Assembly (NCBI GenBank): GCA_025403435.1
Contig: CM046327.1
Coordinates: 16,988,440-17,052,439 of the forward strand
Length of the DNA: 64,000 bases
Origin: Artocarpus heterophyllus
Taxonomy: Eukaryota > Streptophyta > Magnoliopsida > Rosales > Moraceae
Reading direction: 5' to 3'
Below, piece by piece: positions 25,040 through 37,544 of this stretch (position 1 is its first letter; each line of letters begins with the position of its first letter). The notes below the pieces were generated by a model. The model was given only the letters and a program-made list of their open reading frames with translations. It made no database searches and was not told where the DNA came from. The position numbers and the translations under genes are program-made.

Positions 25040-25850
25040 TTGATGGTTTTTAGGCAGGTACGGTGCAGTTTTTTTGAAAGACGGGTTGGCAATTAACCAA
25101 CCCGCAAACCGCCCACCACATGACGGGCGGTTTTTGTTTGGTTTTTGATGGTTGCGGGTGGGTTGAGGCTGTTTAGACCTATACTATTACCCAATGTAAT
25201 TTTTTGGACCTTTGTTTTAAAAAGTGAAGAAAATTTGTAGAAAATATAAGATGATAATACATAAAGCATTCCCAACAAGTTTGATGCTTAAAGACAGTGA
25301 CCATATTCAAAAGTACAAATTAAGAAACATAATCATTCACTGCAACAAGAAACGTCAACTACATATAAAGTGATGAACAAAGTCAAGAGTCCATAAAGAT
25401 TAAAGCTTATTCACTAGGTTCGAAAATAATAGAATGCTACAAATGAAATGATGAACAAAGTCAAGTGTTGTTTTTCTTTTAGGGCTTTCTCTACTAACTT
25501 ACTTGATTTGAATTTTAATCACTTCACAAAATAATAGGAGAGTTTTCAATTTTTAATATGTCAAGAGGTAGCCGAGCCCGTACTTGAAGTGTTGGATTGT
25601 TCAATCATCTCTAAAATAAGAACAAAATCAAATAAATGATAAGTTTTTTTAAAAAAATATATAGGCGGGCAGGTGCGTGTTGAACCCGTCCTCAAAAACT
25701 TAAAACCAAACCCGTCCACCGAATATATTGGTGGGCGGGTTCAACCCACCGAACCTGTCCACCAATAGGTTGCTAACATAAACTTGCTTTTTTTGATATG
25801 AACGGGCACAAACATAGACGGTTGGCGAGCGCAAGGTGATTTTTGTACAG
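25040..25850. repeat. possible hAT-type non-autonomous element
   Basis: The two ends of this stretch share CGGGCGG, AACCCGCC and GGTGGGC words unlike the AT-rich middle and flanks. A 9-bp-arm hairpin (ACGGGTTGG/CCAACCCGC) lies at 25081-25105 and another near 25731-25751. Such CGGGY-rich inverted segments are common in plant hAT MITEs. Ends and target duplication were not resolved. Confidence 0.3.
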
Positions 25851-25922
25851 CCCCACCCACTCAGTCTTCTCTGCTTCATGTCTTCATCTCTCTCTCTAAA
25901 TCTCTTTCTCTCTCTCCATATG

Positions 25923-25925
<3 letters not shown>

Positions 25926-25997
<72 letters not shown>
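25926..25997. repeat. (TA)n microsatellite upstream of the kinase
   Basis: About 35 AT/TA dinucleotides lie about 300 bp before the kinase ATG. Open frames here encode only Tyr-Ile repeats. Confidence 0.93.
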
Positions 25998-25998
<1 letters not shown>

Positions 25999-26301
25999 TG
26001 TGGCGCACAATATGGTTGGCTGAGCTCTCACACTGTCAAAGCAGAGTGTAAAACAACAGAGTTTGGCCAACTCATAGTACGTCCGTATCCAACAAACACC
26101 GATCGGACTGAACAGCCTTTTCTTTTCCTTCCATTAAGACTGCTTTCGACTGTGACGAGAATTAGATCCCTCTAAATGCTCGTACATCGAGCTCGATTCT
26201 CTCTTTAAAACTCAATCATCATTCCGCCTTTTCTGTTCTTTCTCTGACACCCAAAAACAGAGGAGAGAAATATATATATATATATATACACATATTATAT
26301 A

Positions 26302-28704
26302 ATGAACGACCAATTATCTAAACCAACGGCGATCTTCGGCCTTCGATTGTGCGTCGTCGTCGGGGTCTGCGTCGGAGCTTCCTTTGTCCTTCTTCTATTT
26401 CTCGTATCTCTCTGGTTTACCTCTAAGAGATCCAAAAACAACAAGAAGTCTTCACAAATACCCACAATTCCGATTGTCTCGAAAGACATTTTGGAGGTCG
26501 GATTTGACCATACACACAGGCCAAAGCGGACCCAGATCGATGCCGATCCGTTTCCCGAGCCCGACATGGCTCCGGGACTTGACCGGCAAGCGTTGCTGCC
26601 GCCTCCGGAGGAAGAGAGCCCGTTGGGGTATCGGAGAATCCAAATCGAAATCGGCAAGGATCATCGGATTTCTTACCCGGCAAGGTTTGGTAGATCTTCT
26701 TATGATGATCAGGTGGCCATGGCCGTCCCTGAGGTCTCCCACTTGGGTTGGGGGCATTGGTACACTCTGAGGGAGCTCGAGGCCTCCACGGGCGGCTTCT
26801 CGCCGGAGAATGTAGTCGGAGAAGGCGGTGACGGGATCATTTACCATGGCGTTTTGGAGAACGACACTCATGTTGCTATCAAGAACTTGCTTAACAATAG
26901 GTCAGGTTTATTTGGGAATTTGAACTTACATCTCTGTGATCGAGCCTAGCTAAAATTACTTCTAGGCTATGCTTGCAACTATACACAATTAATGTTCATA
27001 ATTGAATCATTTTAAATTGCTGAAATGACAATTATTCTTAGGGGACAAGCTGAGAAGGAGTTCAAGATTGAGGTTGAGGCAATTGGACGAGTTAGGCATA
27101 AGAATTTGGTGAGATTGCTTGGTTATTGTGCTGAAGGAGCTCATAGGTACTCCATTTTTTTCTTAATTCAATCTTATTTAATTTCAAATTATTTTATAAC
27201 ACTTTCTAATTTCATAGGATGCTTGTTTATGAGTATGTGAACAATGGGAACCTAGAGCAGTGGCTTCATGGGGATGTAGGACCTTGTAGTCCTCTTACTT
27301 GGGAGATTAGGATGAATATAATCTTGGGAACAGCAAAAGGGTATTTTCTAAATCTTTTTAAACTTTTTTTTTTCTTTCCTCTACATGAAGCCAACAATTT
27401 TTCTTTGTTTTTATAGTCACTAGTGAACTAAAATTTGTAGGTTGACTTACCTTCATGAAGGACTAGAACCTAAAGTCATCCATCGTGATCTGAAGTCAAG
27501 CAGCATTTTGCTTGACAAGCAATGGAATCCCAAGGTTTCAGATTTTGGCCTCGCCAAACTCATTGGCTCGGATAGGAGCTATGCTACAACTCGTGTCATG
27601 GGAACATTTGGGTATGTGTATCTTAGCTTGTTCAAAAAAGGGTTTTTATTTTGAAATTTATTTGTTTAATTTTATACATGTTATTGTCTCTGTAGCTATG
27701 TGGCTCCTGAATATGCAAGTACAGGCATGTTGAATGAAAGAAGTGATGTGTACAGCTTTGGAGTTCTTATGATGGAAATAATTTCTGGCAGAAAACCGGT
27801 TGATTATAACCGGCCCACAGAAGAGGTTTGCGCTTGAGATACTGCAAAAAATTTACTTGTTTGATTTTGATCAATGCTAAATATTGTCATTTTTCCCTTT
27901 TGTCTCTCCATATCATGTTCTGATCATTGAAAGGTTTTATCAAATTTTAGGTGAACTTGGTGGATTGGCTTAAGAAGATGGTTAGTAACAAGAACTCAGA
28001 GGGAGTATTGGATCCGAAGCTACCTCAGAAGCCGGCCTCTAAGACTTTGAAGCGGGCTCTTCTTGTTGCCTTACGCTGCGTGGATCCAAACTCGCAGGAG
28101 CGGCCTAGAATGGGACATGTTGTACATATGCTTGAAGCTGATGAAGCCCCCTTAAAGAATGTATGTCTGAACTTGGTTCCTGCATATATCAACAAATTCA
28201 GCATAGCATTTTGGTACATAAAAATGCATATCATATTATCGGAAGCAAAAAGCCCTTCCAACCATAACACATGCCAAAAAAATCATGAAAACACATGAAT
28301 ATTTATTAGCTTAAAGCACAGATATGATGAGCATAGAAATTGTTTACATCACAGTTATTAGAAAAATATTTTTCCTCTCCATGAGATTATAATTCCGCTG
28401 GCCACAAAACTTTAGGCCCCAGTCTAGTATGTAGTGTATTTTTATGCTGGGTCACACTGTTTTGTTAGTGACAGGGTTATAACTCTATAGGGTTAAATAG
28501 GATTGCTCTAGTTATTATGTCCCTATCTTAGGATGTTTGTCCAACCAAGGAACTTTTATTTTTGCCACGACAACTTAAAATGTTTTCCTTTTTTGGTTTC
28601 AACGTTTATATTCAATGTTCTCATGTTTCTGTTTTTGCTACTCACCAAGCTCTTAACGTCTTCCTAATCAGGGTCGTATAGCGCAAAGGGATACAGGGCA
28701 ATGA
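26302..28704 (+). CDS. membrane-anchored receptor-like Ser/Thr kinase, altered catalytic loop
   Basis: Seven exons: 26302-26900, 27042-27146, 27218-27340, 27441-27611, 27696-27825, 27951-28160, 28672-28704 (last exon inferred from donor GTATGT and acceptor CTAATCAG). All phases agree, giving about 456 aa. Residues about 14-38 form one transmembrane helix with no large ectodomain, then a linker, then a kinase domain: glycine loop GEGGDG, VAIK Lys about 194, HRDLK at 290-294, DFG at 310-312, GTFGYVAPEY. It resembles the plant group of At1g01540, At3g17420 and At5g18500 (often classed RLCK-V), about 450-510 aa long. Odd: the loop reads [11 protein letters not shown] where relatives have HRDLKSSNILL, so the Mg-coordinating Asn is Ser (residue 297), and the glycine-loop Tyr is Asp. 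Catalysis may be reduced or lost. A role in signalling at the plasma membrane is inferred from family. Confidence 0.92.
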
Positions 28705-29387
28705 GCGGGTGACAGATAATGGTATTACCGACCGGTGGGAATGGCATTGGAGTGCCAATGAGATAAAAAGGGTCAAAGCAAGAGGAAAAACAGATGTTTG
28801 TTTTGAAGGGGATTGCTGACGTTGGGCTCTGTTTAGAAGCTGGCAATGTAAATGCTGATTGTTTCCTCCATTGAAGTAGCTCTCGCTTTTTTTGTCATGA
28901 ATAATAGATTAATACATAGCTAGATAAACTTTATAAAGGAAAATATGCTTCTTCCAAGTATTGATAAATTGCTTGAAGATAAAAAATTTATCAAGAATTG
29001 AACCATGTAATTTGGTCAAGTTAGAAGGAAAATCATGAAATAATTTTGTTTCATTCTCTCATACTCATAAACTCAGACATTTTGAAAACACTTTAAGCAC
29101 AATTCTCAAAAATTCTCATTTTTTAAAACAAAATCATTTTCACATATTTTAAAAACACTGGCAAACGGACTCATTGTTACATACATTACAAATAATATAA
29201 AACGGTATCTTGAAGTAACAAAATTAAATAAACATCTAATAGTCAAAACATACAACAAGCTAGCCAAATGCGGTACTGTCGTGTATCTGATACAAGCATC
29301 ACATTTTACAAGCATAAGAATATATCTAGAAAAATTATTTCCGCGCGGTTCAAAAAATAAAGAAAGTAACAGGAAAAGTGTCACAAT
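28705..29387. other. intergenic DNA between convergent genes
   Basis: Contains the 3' UTR of the kinase (AATAATAG near 28901 is a candidate polyadenylation signal) and, from the other side, the 3' end of the PLC-like gene. No further gene seen. Confidence 0.6.
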
Positions 29388-31440
29388 CTACAACCAAGAA
29401 GAGAGAGCAGTGGCCAAAACTATCCCGCACGACCACTGCAACTGAACCGGTCTGCTATCAAACGAAGCCAAACTTCCCGTTGGCGTTGATGGCGACGTGG
29501 TACTAGCGTCCCCAGCTGCTGGTGGAGGGGGAGAAAGCGTCGGAACGTCGCACGTACCATATGTCGCGTTTTCCTGCTCATGTGACAAATGATAGGTCAA
29601 TTAATAGCCATAAAAGCAGTTAATTAATATGGTTTTGTTAGGTACATTATATGAAGAAACTAAGCGAATGTGGTAACAAGTGGCAAACCTCAATAAATAA
29701 ATAAATAAATAAGAAAAAGTATCAGACCTTGCAATAGGCAATGTTGTCACACCCACATGTCAGATGACCATTTGCTTGATCAACAGCTTCTGGGGCTCCT
29801 CCACCATCGCTTTTCTGCAACAAATAACACAATAGAATAATCAAATTTTGTTCTAATTTTGAGAACTCTTCGCTGGTATTATTTACTGTTGGACTAAAAT
29901 GTCACAACTGTATACCTGGTAGTAATCAACAGCAATGAAATTTGGCCACCTTTTGCCAGCTGCTTCATAACAAGTCTTCATCATACTGACTAATGGAGCT
30001 GAATTGTGGGCGCATACTGCCGATGCATTCGGATTGTCCGGAAAGTAATTCTGCAGGACCAACGATTTTGTCGTTGTGCTCAAAGGAGACGATTCGGCAC
30101 GGTTTGGACATGAACCAGAATTCATCCCACCATTTCCATCTAACAAAGTTAGACATAATTCACAAAGTTAATAACAACCAAGGGGAGTCAGTTTTTAGTC
30201 ATTTCACTTTTAGGAAGTTTTAAAATTTAGAACTCACATTGGTTTTCCACCACATAGTCCCACTCATAAGCTAATCCTTCTGATTCCTTATTTTTTTTCG
30301 AGGTGAAGACCACCAGCCTCTGGTTCTTCTGAGCCATGTCATCTACCGTCGGCCAATCTCCGCCGTTTTTCGGCATTCGTGACACCGGGAATAAATATTT
30401 GTTAAGGCCAGCGGAATTGAAGACCTTGGACAATCCCTGGGACGAAGTCACGTAGTCCTCTATGAAAATGGTGACAATCTCGGACGGATTTGCTTCCAAG
30501 AACTTTTGGATATCTTTTAGCACGTTAATGGCAGGTTGCTGCAGTGGAAAATCAAATCACATACAAAAATAAAAAAATAAATAAATTGATTAAAGGTTTT
30601 TTTTTTTTTTTTTTTTTTTAACATTTCATACTAAGAACTTACAAATGCTGTGAAGTTGTAACATTTGCCACCAGTGGAATGACATAACCAAATATCATTC
30701 ATGAAGTCGTACATATCTAGCATAAGCCCTCGAACTCCATTCTACCAAACATGAAAAATGAACCAAAAATAATATCAGAAGAAATTAATTTTTCAGTTAA
30801 AAACTTTTAAGTAAATTCTAAAAGACTGTATGAAGAAAAAAGAGAGCAATTTCTCTGGTGAGAAGAGGAAGATAATCATTAGTAGGTATTTGTTTTTTAA
30901 CTATTAAATTTGTAAAAAAAAAAATTTTGATCAGGTCAAACGGTTCCAGAATATACTACCCACAACAAAAGTCCAAAATTAAAAAAAAAAAAGTAATAAA
31001 ATCAGGCATATGCTCCAAGACAAATTCCATGTGCTGGGTTAGAAAAAGTGCATTGAAAGATGGGAATTAATAGACAATTAGTTCAGTTCAAGTGGATTAG
31101 TTGGAAATTGGAATATAATCTTTTATTTTATTTAATCAAAAGTGGCCAAAGTAACAGGTGGGCTTTGAATGCTTGATTTTAAAGCTAAAGAGACAACCAA
31201 AAGTGGGATCACATTATCACACACATATTCACATCCTTGCTGCTGTACTTTCCAATTTCAATCATCATCACTTTCTCTCTGTCTTCTCTCCCTCTTTCTA
31301 TCCTTTTTCAAGTTCTGTGCTTTTCCTCTAAATCCAAACTTCCTTTCAATGTCCAGGTTTTGCTTTATTTGCCCCATCCCCATTTAAAACGACTCCTTTT
31401 AAAAATTACGGTAGAATATATAAAAAGATAACATATATGC

Positions 31441-31478
<38 letters not shown>

Positions 31479-32637
31479 TAAAATAACCTAAACCATAAAA
31501 ACATTAAAATATATTTTTAACGTGTTTGAGAGGCACAATTTAAACTGCAATAAAATCAATTTTGACATAATATTTTCTCCTATAAAATTTAAATTACTAT
31601 AATATTTTTAGTTTAACCATCCGTAAAGGGCACTACAATCTATGATTCAAACTATTTTTTTATTACAACGCTTTATTTCACAAAATTTAAATAAAAAAAT
31701 TGCATCACAGTTGTCAAATCATTAGTTCCAACTAAGTTATCGAATCCGTTTGTTTTGATACTCGAATCACAGTTTAAATCATTTTGCTACAATATTTTCT
31801 TTTATAAAAATTTAAATCTTCGTTTAAATATTTAAATCAAACAGCCCAACATCTTAAGCAGCGTTTGTCAATGTTTACGTCGTTTCAATTAGTACGATGC
31901 AAAAGTAAATTCGTTTTAATTTTTAATTGTGCGATGGTGATAACATTTTAAAATCTCGTAGCACGCGTCTGATTTGAACCAATACCAGCTGCCAAGTCAG
32001 CAGACAGGAATAATATCTGCCAACAAAATTTAAAAAAAGTGTGAAAAAAAAATTAAAAAAAAGGGGAAGAAAACTTACATTGAGCTGAGAAGCGACGGTG
32101 TCTGCTTGATTCATGGGAGTGACGAGGAAGGATCCGGTGGCGGACTTATCACCGGCTCTGGCGAACGAATTGTGGGTCGTCAACCATGAATAATTGTTGA
32201 ATGGCAAGTTTTTCACCTGCTTAAAAAGCCAAATATATATATATATATATATATATATAATAACTTAAAATTAATAACAAAACAAATCAAAATCGAAATT
32301 AAATAATAAAAAAGTTTTCACCTTTGAAGTTGGGATGATTGGTTGAATTCGGGTGCATCTGAGTCTTGTATTCCCGTTCGCTGCGCAATTTTCGCAGCGC
32401 AACCCTGCATCGCAATCACTGTCCTTCGAACAAGTCTCTCCGATCTGTTTGGAAACCGAGAAAATTAAAAAGAGAAAAAAAAAAGAAAAAAGAAAAGAAA
32501 CCCAGAAATAAAGGTAATGTTAAGAAGCCGAAAAGTTGCTCTAAAATGGTTTTTTTTTTTTAAAAAAAAAAATTTCTAACCTTGAGAGCGGAAGAATGGG
32601 AAAAGAGGCAAATCGCGATGAATAGAAATTGAATCAT
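29388..32637 (-). CDS. PI-PLC X-domain protein, probably GPI-anchored
   Basis: Eight exons: 32637-32581, 32444-32322, 32216-32079, 30741-30643, 30538-30238, 30139-29916, 29814-29728, 29573-29388. All junctions are GT-AG and in frame, giving about 404 aa, close to Arabidopsis At5g67130-type proteins. Order: signal peptide ([13 protein letters not shown]), a Cys-rich segment (about 22-50), then the PI-PLC X domain with TTHNSF (His about 75) and [10 protein letters not shown] (His about 127), the two family catalytic histidines, and [13 protein letters not shown]. The C-terminus has a Pro/Ser/Thr-rich spacer and a hydrophobic tail ([13 protein letters not shown]), as for GPI attachment. The PI-PLC Y and C2 domains of true plant PLCs are absent. 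Phosphodiester cleavage of an inositol lipid or glycan is inferred from the X domain; the substrate is unknown. The 1.3-kb intron 3 contains a MITE. Confidence 0.93.
31741..31847. mobile_element. 120-bp MITE family, copy C (decayed)
   Basis: Matches the family core (TTTTGCTACAATATTTTCT, TTTAAATCTTCGTTTAAAT) but with eroded ends and no clear target duplication. It lies in intron 3 of the PLC-like gene. Confidence 0.7.
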
Positions 32638-33048
32638 TTTCTCCAAAACAATGAGAGAGAAAACAAAGATATAAGAATGTTAATTGAAATGTGAGAGTTT
32701 AATAATTTGTGGGACAAAAGGGAAAGACTATAGAATGTTGACAAACTTTTGTGTACGAGTGAAAGTGCTCTTCTAAATGAATATTATTCTCTTCTTTTCT
32801 TTTTTTTTTTTCAAAAAAGAAGGGAAAATGGAGGGATTTGAGTCGTAGTGTATAAAAGGAAAAGAGAGAGATCAGGGAGATTTTTGGAGTTCACCTTATG
32901 AAGAAAGAAAGAAGAAAAAAAGGCAAAGAACAGTCACCGTTGAAACAACGACAGTTTTTGGGTTTGGTGAGGATGAGGAAATGCGTCCGTGTCCAATTTA
33001 GGTACGTTGCCTTTGTATCTTGAGCACCGTCGAGATCATAGAAATTTT
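32638..33048. promoter_or_regulatory. promoter region of the PLC-like gene
   Basis: This is the upstream region of a minus-strand gene. No convincing TATA box on the minus strand was found. It contains A/T runs. The transcription start is unknown. Confidence 0.35.
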
Positions 33049-33553
33049 TAGTGGTCGATTTGGTAAATAGATTTAAATTAATGATTTAATTTAAATTAAT
33101 GTAATTTAAATAAAATTTAAGTTAATGATTTAAATTGTTATTCAAATTGACATTTAGATGTGCATTTAAGTTTTAATCTGAGTATAGAACAAAATTAGAA
33201 TTATGTTTGAAAAAGTAGTGAAAATATTTTTTGATTTATCAACAAATCTAATAAAATCTTAATGTTAATGATCTAAAAAATATGCAATATGGATCTTAAT
33301 TTATTCTTCTCTTTACTAGAAATACAATAAAAAAAGAATCATCTAATTGGATAACAAATAAAGAAGTTATGATTTTTTTCTCAAATATAAGAGAGGAAAT
33401 TTTAGTTTTTACTGTAGATATCAGAGTATGAAAAGTTTAAGGGAGTTAAAACTTTGAAAACTTAGATTATTAATAATTCAGATTTTGGGGGAAGGATTTT
33501 TAATACTCAAATTTAAATTTAAGTCTAAAGAGTTCTCAAAACAAACAAACCTT
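33049..33553. mobile_element. MITE-like repeat copy 2 (uninterrupted)
   Basis: Uninterrupted copy of the repeat at 14085-14743. Ends read TAGTGGTCGATTTGG and CAAACAAACCTTA, weak inverted repeats. It shows the empty site where the 120-bp MITE sits in the other copy. Confidence 0.6.
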
Positions 33554-34789
33554 ACTTCTGTTTCTCTCTCCCTCGCTCTCTTTTTAATTTCAAATTATGG
33601 TTTTAGAAATTTTCAAAAATGACATGTGGAAAATTATTTCGTAGGATAGAAAAAATTGTAATAAAGTCTCAAATTTTGACATCTTTAAACTTGTGTAGTT
33701 TTATAGCCAAAAAAAAAAAACTTGTATAGTTTTTCGTTCATTAATATAACATCATTTATACGTTCATGTAACATTTAATATTACAAGTGTTATATTATAC
33801 TTATTGAATGTTACACAAAATAAATTTGCGTTATACGAATTTAAAAATTATGTTACAATTGCGAACAAAAAATATTTACAAATATCGGTTTAATTGCCTT
33901 GGGTGCTTGATTAGAGTCATTTCTAAAAATAACATATTGAAAAGAAAAATGATTTAGAATCATGGAAATAAAACCAGGAAATGTCACATTAACAAAAGAA
34001 CTATATTTTTAACAAAATTTAATAAAACTTTCATGGTTTAATTTTTTTTATTTGCTGATAAAATATTTTTTTTTCACACCTTACTACATAATATTGTACT
34101 AAATTTAAAGCTAGTTCGACTTTCTTGGTAGTTGAATATTTAGTGCTAGTTGCGATTTACGTAAAGAGTTATTGCGACTTTTACTATTTTTTTTTTCTCT
34201 CAAGTTGTTATAAAATATCAAAATTAGAATTTAAGTATTTGGTAAATTATGAATCAAATTTTTGTAAAGTTATCATTACCAAAGAAGACATGTCTTATTT
34301 TCATTTGAGATATATATATATCTAGTACTAAAAAGTAAAATCATACATGTGCGTATATAGACTTTCAAATTTCAATCTTATTACCTGAAATATATCTAAA
34401 CAACTACAGACTACAATTTGCATCAATAGTTTTTTTAAGCAAATACTTAAAAATTCTACACTTAGTTAATTGTTATACAAAAAAATAGGACGAATCCATA
34501 CAAAATGACCGAGAAAATTTTATTAATAAAACTAAATATTTAATTAGGCTTAATTAATGAATTTACTTTTTAAAATTGTAATTTTTGTAAAATTACGATA
34601 ATATAAATAATAAGCCGTATTAAATGAAAATTTCATGACAAATGTGATGCAATGTTGGATATTACCGAATACAGATTTTATGAGTTTAATTATTCAAAAA
34701 TTTGTAAATAATATCCATAAAATGAATTTTATATCACAATTAATTGTAAAAATGTGATATAAACACATAGGTACTTAGAATACAAATAT
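33554..34789. other. AT-rich intergenic DNA
   Basis: I see no gene or recognisable element, only AT-rich sequence with short open frames. The left boundary of the next LTR may lie inside this stretch. Confidence 0.5.
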
Positions 34790-37539
34790 GATGTAGAGTC
34801 TACCGAGACCTAACCTAGTGTAAGAAAGAGGCCGATGCAGATGCAGTATAAGTATACTGCTAAGTGAAAACACAGATATAGAAAAAGTTATGTTTGGCCT
34901 CTAAAAGAGAACCGAAGGTAAGGAAAATTTACACTGTCTAAGAATATGAAATGACATTGATTTGACCATGGCAATATAGGAAAAATACTGTGTGGTGAAA
35001 AATTACACAGTATAAATTTTTAACTCCACAAAGTGGACACTCCTTGGTTTTCTATTGGGCCACATGTCTAGAAAAGTGGCCCAATCACCTCATGACACCT
35101 AGGGGGCATACTCATGGATAACCATGAGTCACCAAATGAGATAAGGATGCATTTATGGCAAGTTATCACAAAATTTTTCATTTCCTTATTTCCTCCAAGT
35201 TTCGGTAGCCATTGTTGAGACCTCTAAAAAATTTTCTCAAGCCCAAAACCTTGCAAAAACAACCCCACTTAAGTTCAAGAGGCAAAAATCCAAGAAAGTT
35301 CAACAAATTTTAAGGTAAAATCTAACTTTTTTTCAAGATTTCAAGGGATTTTTCATGGGTTAAGAAAGAAGATTAACCCAAGGTATTTTTGCATGAAAAT
35401 GACCTCTAGGAAGGAGTTTCAAAGAGCTTTGGGAAGCTAGAAATCAAAAGGTGATATTTGGGTAAGTTTTGATTTTAAAGTTTTGAATTGTTATGAATTT
35501 TGTATTGATTTTTATTCTTTCAAACCCATGTGGGTTCTTGAGCATATAATTGATGAAATTTCATGTATAAATGATGTATAGCATGTTTAAGTTATGAAGT
35601 TCTGGTTTATGGTGCATAATGTTAATTTTTACAAAAAGTGTTATCTTTGTAAATTTGATGTTAATCTTAAAAAAAATAATGTTTGAGCATGAGAATGATT
35701 TGAACAAGGCATGGAATGGTTTCTGCAGGGGTAGATTTGCAATTTTGAAATGGATTTTTACCAAAATACCCTAAGGGCTAAATTGAAAGAAAATGTTCTT
35801 TCCCGATAGATTTAAAAAAGGCCCAAAAATACCCCTGTACAGTGAGATTTTGGAAAAAGTTAAAAAACAAAAGTTATAGATCTCAATAAAACTGTTAGGT
35901 ATTGCGGACAGTTCATTGAAAAACTCAACCATTTTTGAGTTTTTGATTTTTCAAGAATTTATCAAAAGTGAAAAAATGTTAAAATGGTAAAAATGTTATT
36001 TTTCAAAATTATTTAAAGTATGGTACTTTGAGTAAAAATGTTCCTTGTGAAAAATAGGGCATTTTTATGTAAAGAGATAGATTTTAGTCCCGAGGGCAAA
36101 ATGGTTAAAATTTTCAGCTCAGGTACTAAATCGCAAAGTTTTATGAAAATAGGGCATAATTAAGAAATAAAGAAATTTGACCCACTAGGGTGTTGTTTTA
36201 AAATTAGTATATGGTTATTTTCGTAAAAATAACAAATTCGAGCTTGGGTAGGTTAGTGAACCCACGGGGGACAAAATTGTCATTTTTGCCCAAATAACCC
36301 GAACCTCTTTGAAACGTTTCAAATGGGAAAAAGATGCTTAAAAAGGTTCCTGTCCTTCGTTAGAAACGATAGGGTAGAGTTAGATAGAAATAAGAAAACC
36401 AGTGGTTCTTAGAGTTGTATATAGTAATGCAACTCAATTTATTAACTAACGGATGTTTTGTATCGAAGCATAGTGAAATTTGGCTAATGGCTTTGTAAAT
36501 GGCCAACAGGATCCTCGGAGTATAGGAGAAGGGAAATCAAGGTTAAGTTGCCAGACATTTACATCAAGTAAGTACCTATCTCACCTATAGTATGAAATTA
36601 TAGGCTTAGAGTGCATAATGTGTATATGTATATCTGTGTGTATATCAAGGTGTATACTTGTATGTATACAATGACATGAGTATTTATAAATATGAAGGTG
36701 TATACTTGTGAGTATACGGAGTAGATACCTGAGTGTATATTATGACATGTACTTGAGTGTATATGATGATGTGTACCTGTGTGTATATTATGTTTAGTAC
36801 CTGTGAATACATTATGCCATATACCTGTGCGTATATTAATATATATCAGTGTATATATAAAGTATGTACCTGTGTGTACTATATTGTATAAGAGCATTTA
36901 TGTTATGTATAACATGTGATCATCACTTCATGCATGGTATGATAACCATAATAAGTGAATCGGTAAGCAAATCACCAAAAGTTAAGAAAAGTGTCGTACT
37001 GACTCATGACTCAAGGGAAGTTTAAGGATTTCAGTATGGTCACGGTGTTACGTAGACCTAAGTGCGCAATGGTACGAACACTTGGGCCCTAGTTAAAGAT
37101 AAAAAAATAATAAAGATAAGGAAGGATTATAAGAAAGCATAATGAGGTCATGCATTTTTATTGAATGTGCATGTGGGATTACATGGGACTTACGGGGCGT
37201 AAGCTCACTAAATATTTTATATTGTAGGTATTCCGACGAAAAGGTCAGAGTAATTGTATGGATGAGCTGGCGGAGGGATGAACAGTATACAGACTAGGCA
37301 TGGATTCTACCGCAGTATGTTTTCCGTTGTATTATGTTTTAAGATATTTTGAAAGTAATGTTTGATAAATTATATTGCAAAGGAAAGGTGGATATTTAAA
37401 TGTTAGTATATGTTTGTATTTCAAATGTTGTTAGCCAGTATATGTGAAGTATTTATTAAAAAGAAAAAAAATCTTAAATTTTTGCTTATAAATAAATAAG
37501 AAAAATATTTATCACAGCCCAAAAAGGTGAGTTGTGACA
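34790..37539 (+). mobile_element. gypsy-type LTR or LTR fragment
   Basis: The right end GGTGAGTTGTGACA is a TG..CA-style LTR end. The sequence is non-coding and contains the module CGTAAGCTCACTAAAT ... TATTGTAGGTATTC (about 37198-37235), comparable to modules in the LTRs at 39364-40182 and (reverse strand) 41237-43203. A TATAAA box lies near 35011. I could not find the left end or a matching GATAA duplication, so the start is approximate. Confidence 0.5.
36600..36890. repeat. degenerate tandem repeat, period about 24 bp
   Basis: Repeated units resemble TTATGTTTAGTACCTGTGTG, each with a GTAYMTGTG core followed by TATA. They lie inside the gypsy-type LTR. Confidence 0.65.
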
Positions 37540-37544
37540 GATAA

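Larger units (their letters stand above)
24366..26301. other. AT-rich intergenic DNA upstream of the receptor-like kinase
   Basis: No gene seen. It contains a possible hAT-type repeat (25040-25850), a long TA microsatellite (25926-25997), a CT-rich stretch near 25880-25920, and the kinase promoter and leader. A short (TA)n tract also lies in the leader at about 26270-26288. Confidence 0.55.

Noticed and set aside
28161..28298. Kinase reading frame continuing past 28160
   Set aside because: It passes a good donor (GTATGT) into sequence unlike the family; splicing to 28672 gives a short tail ending in frame. Retention remains possible but less likely.
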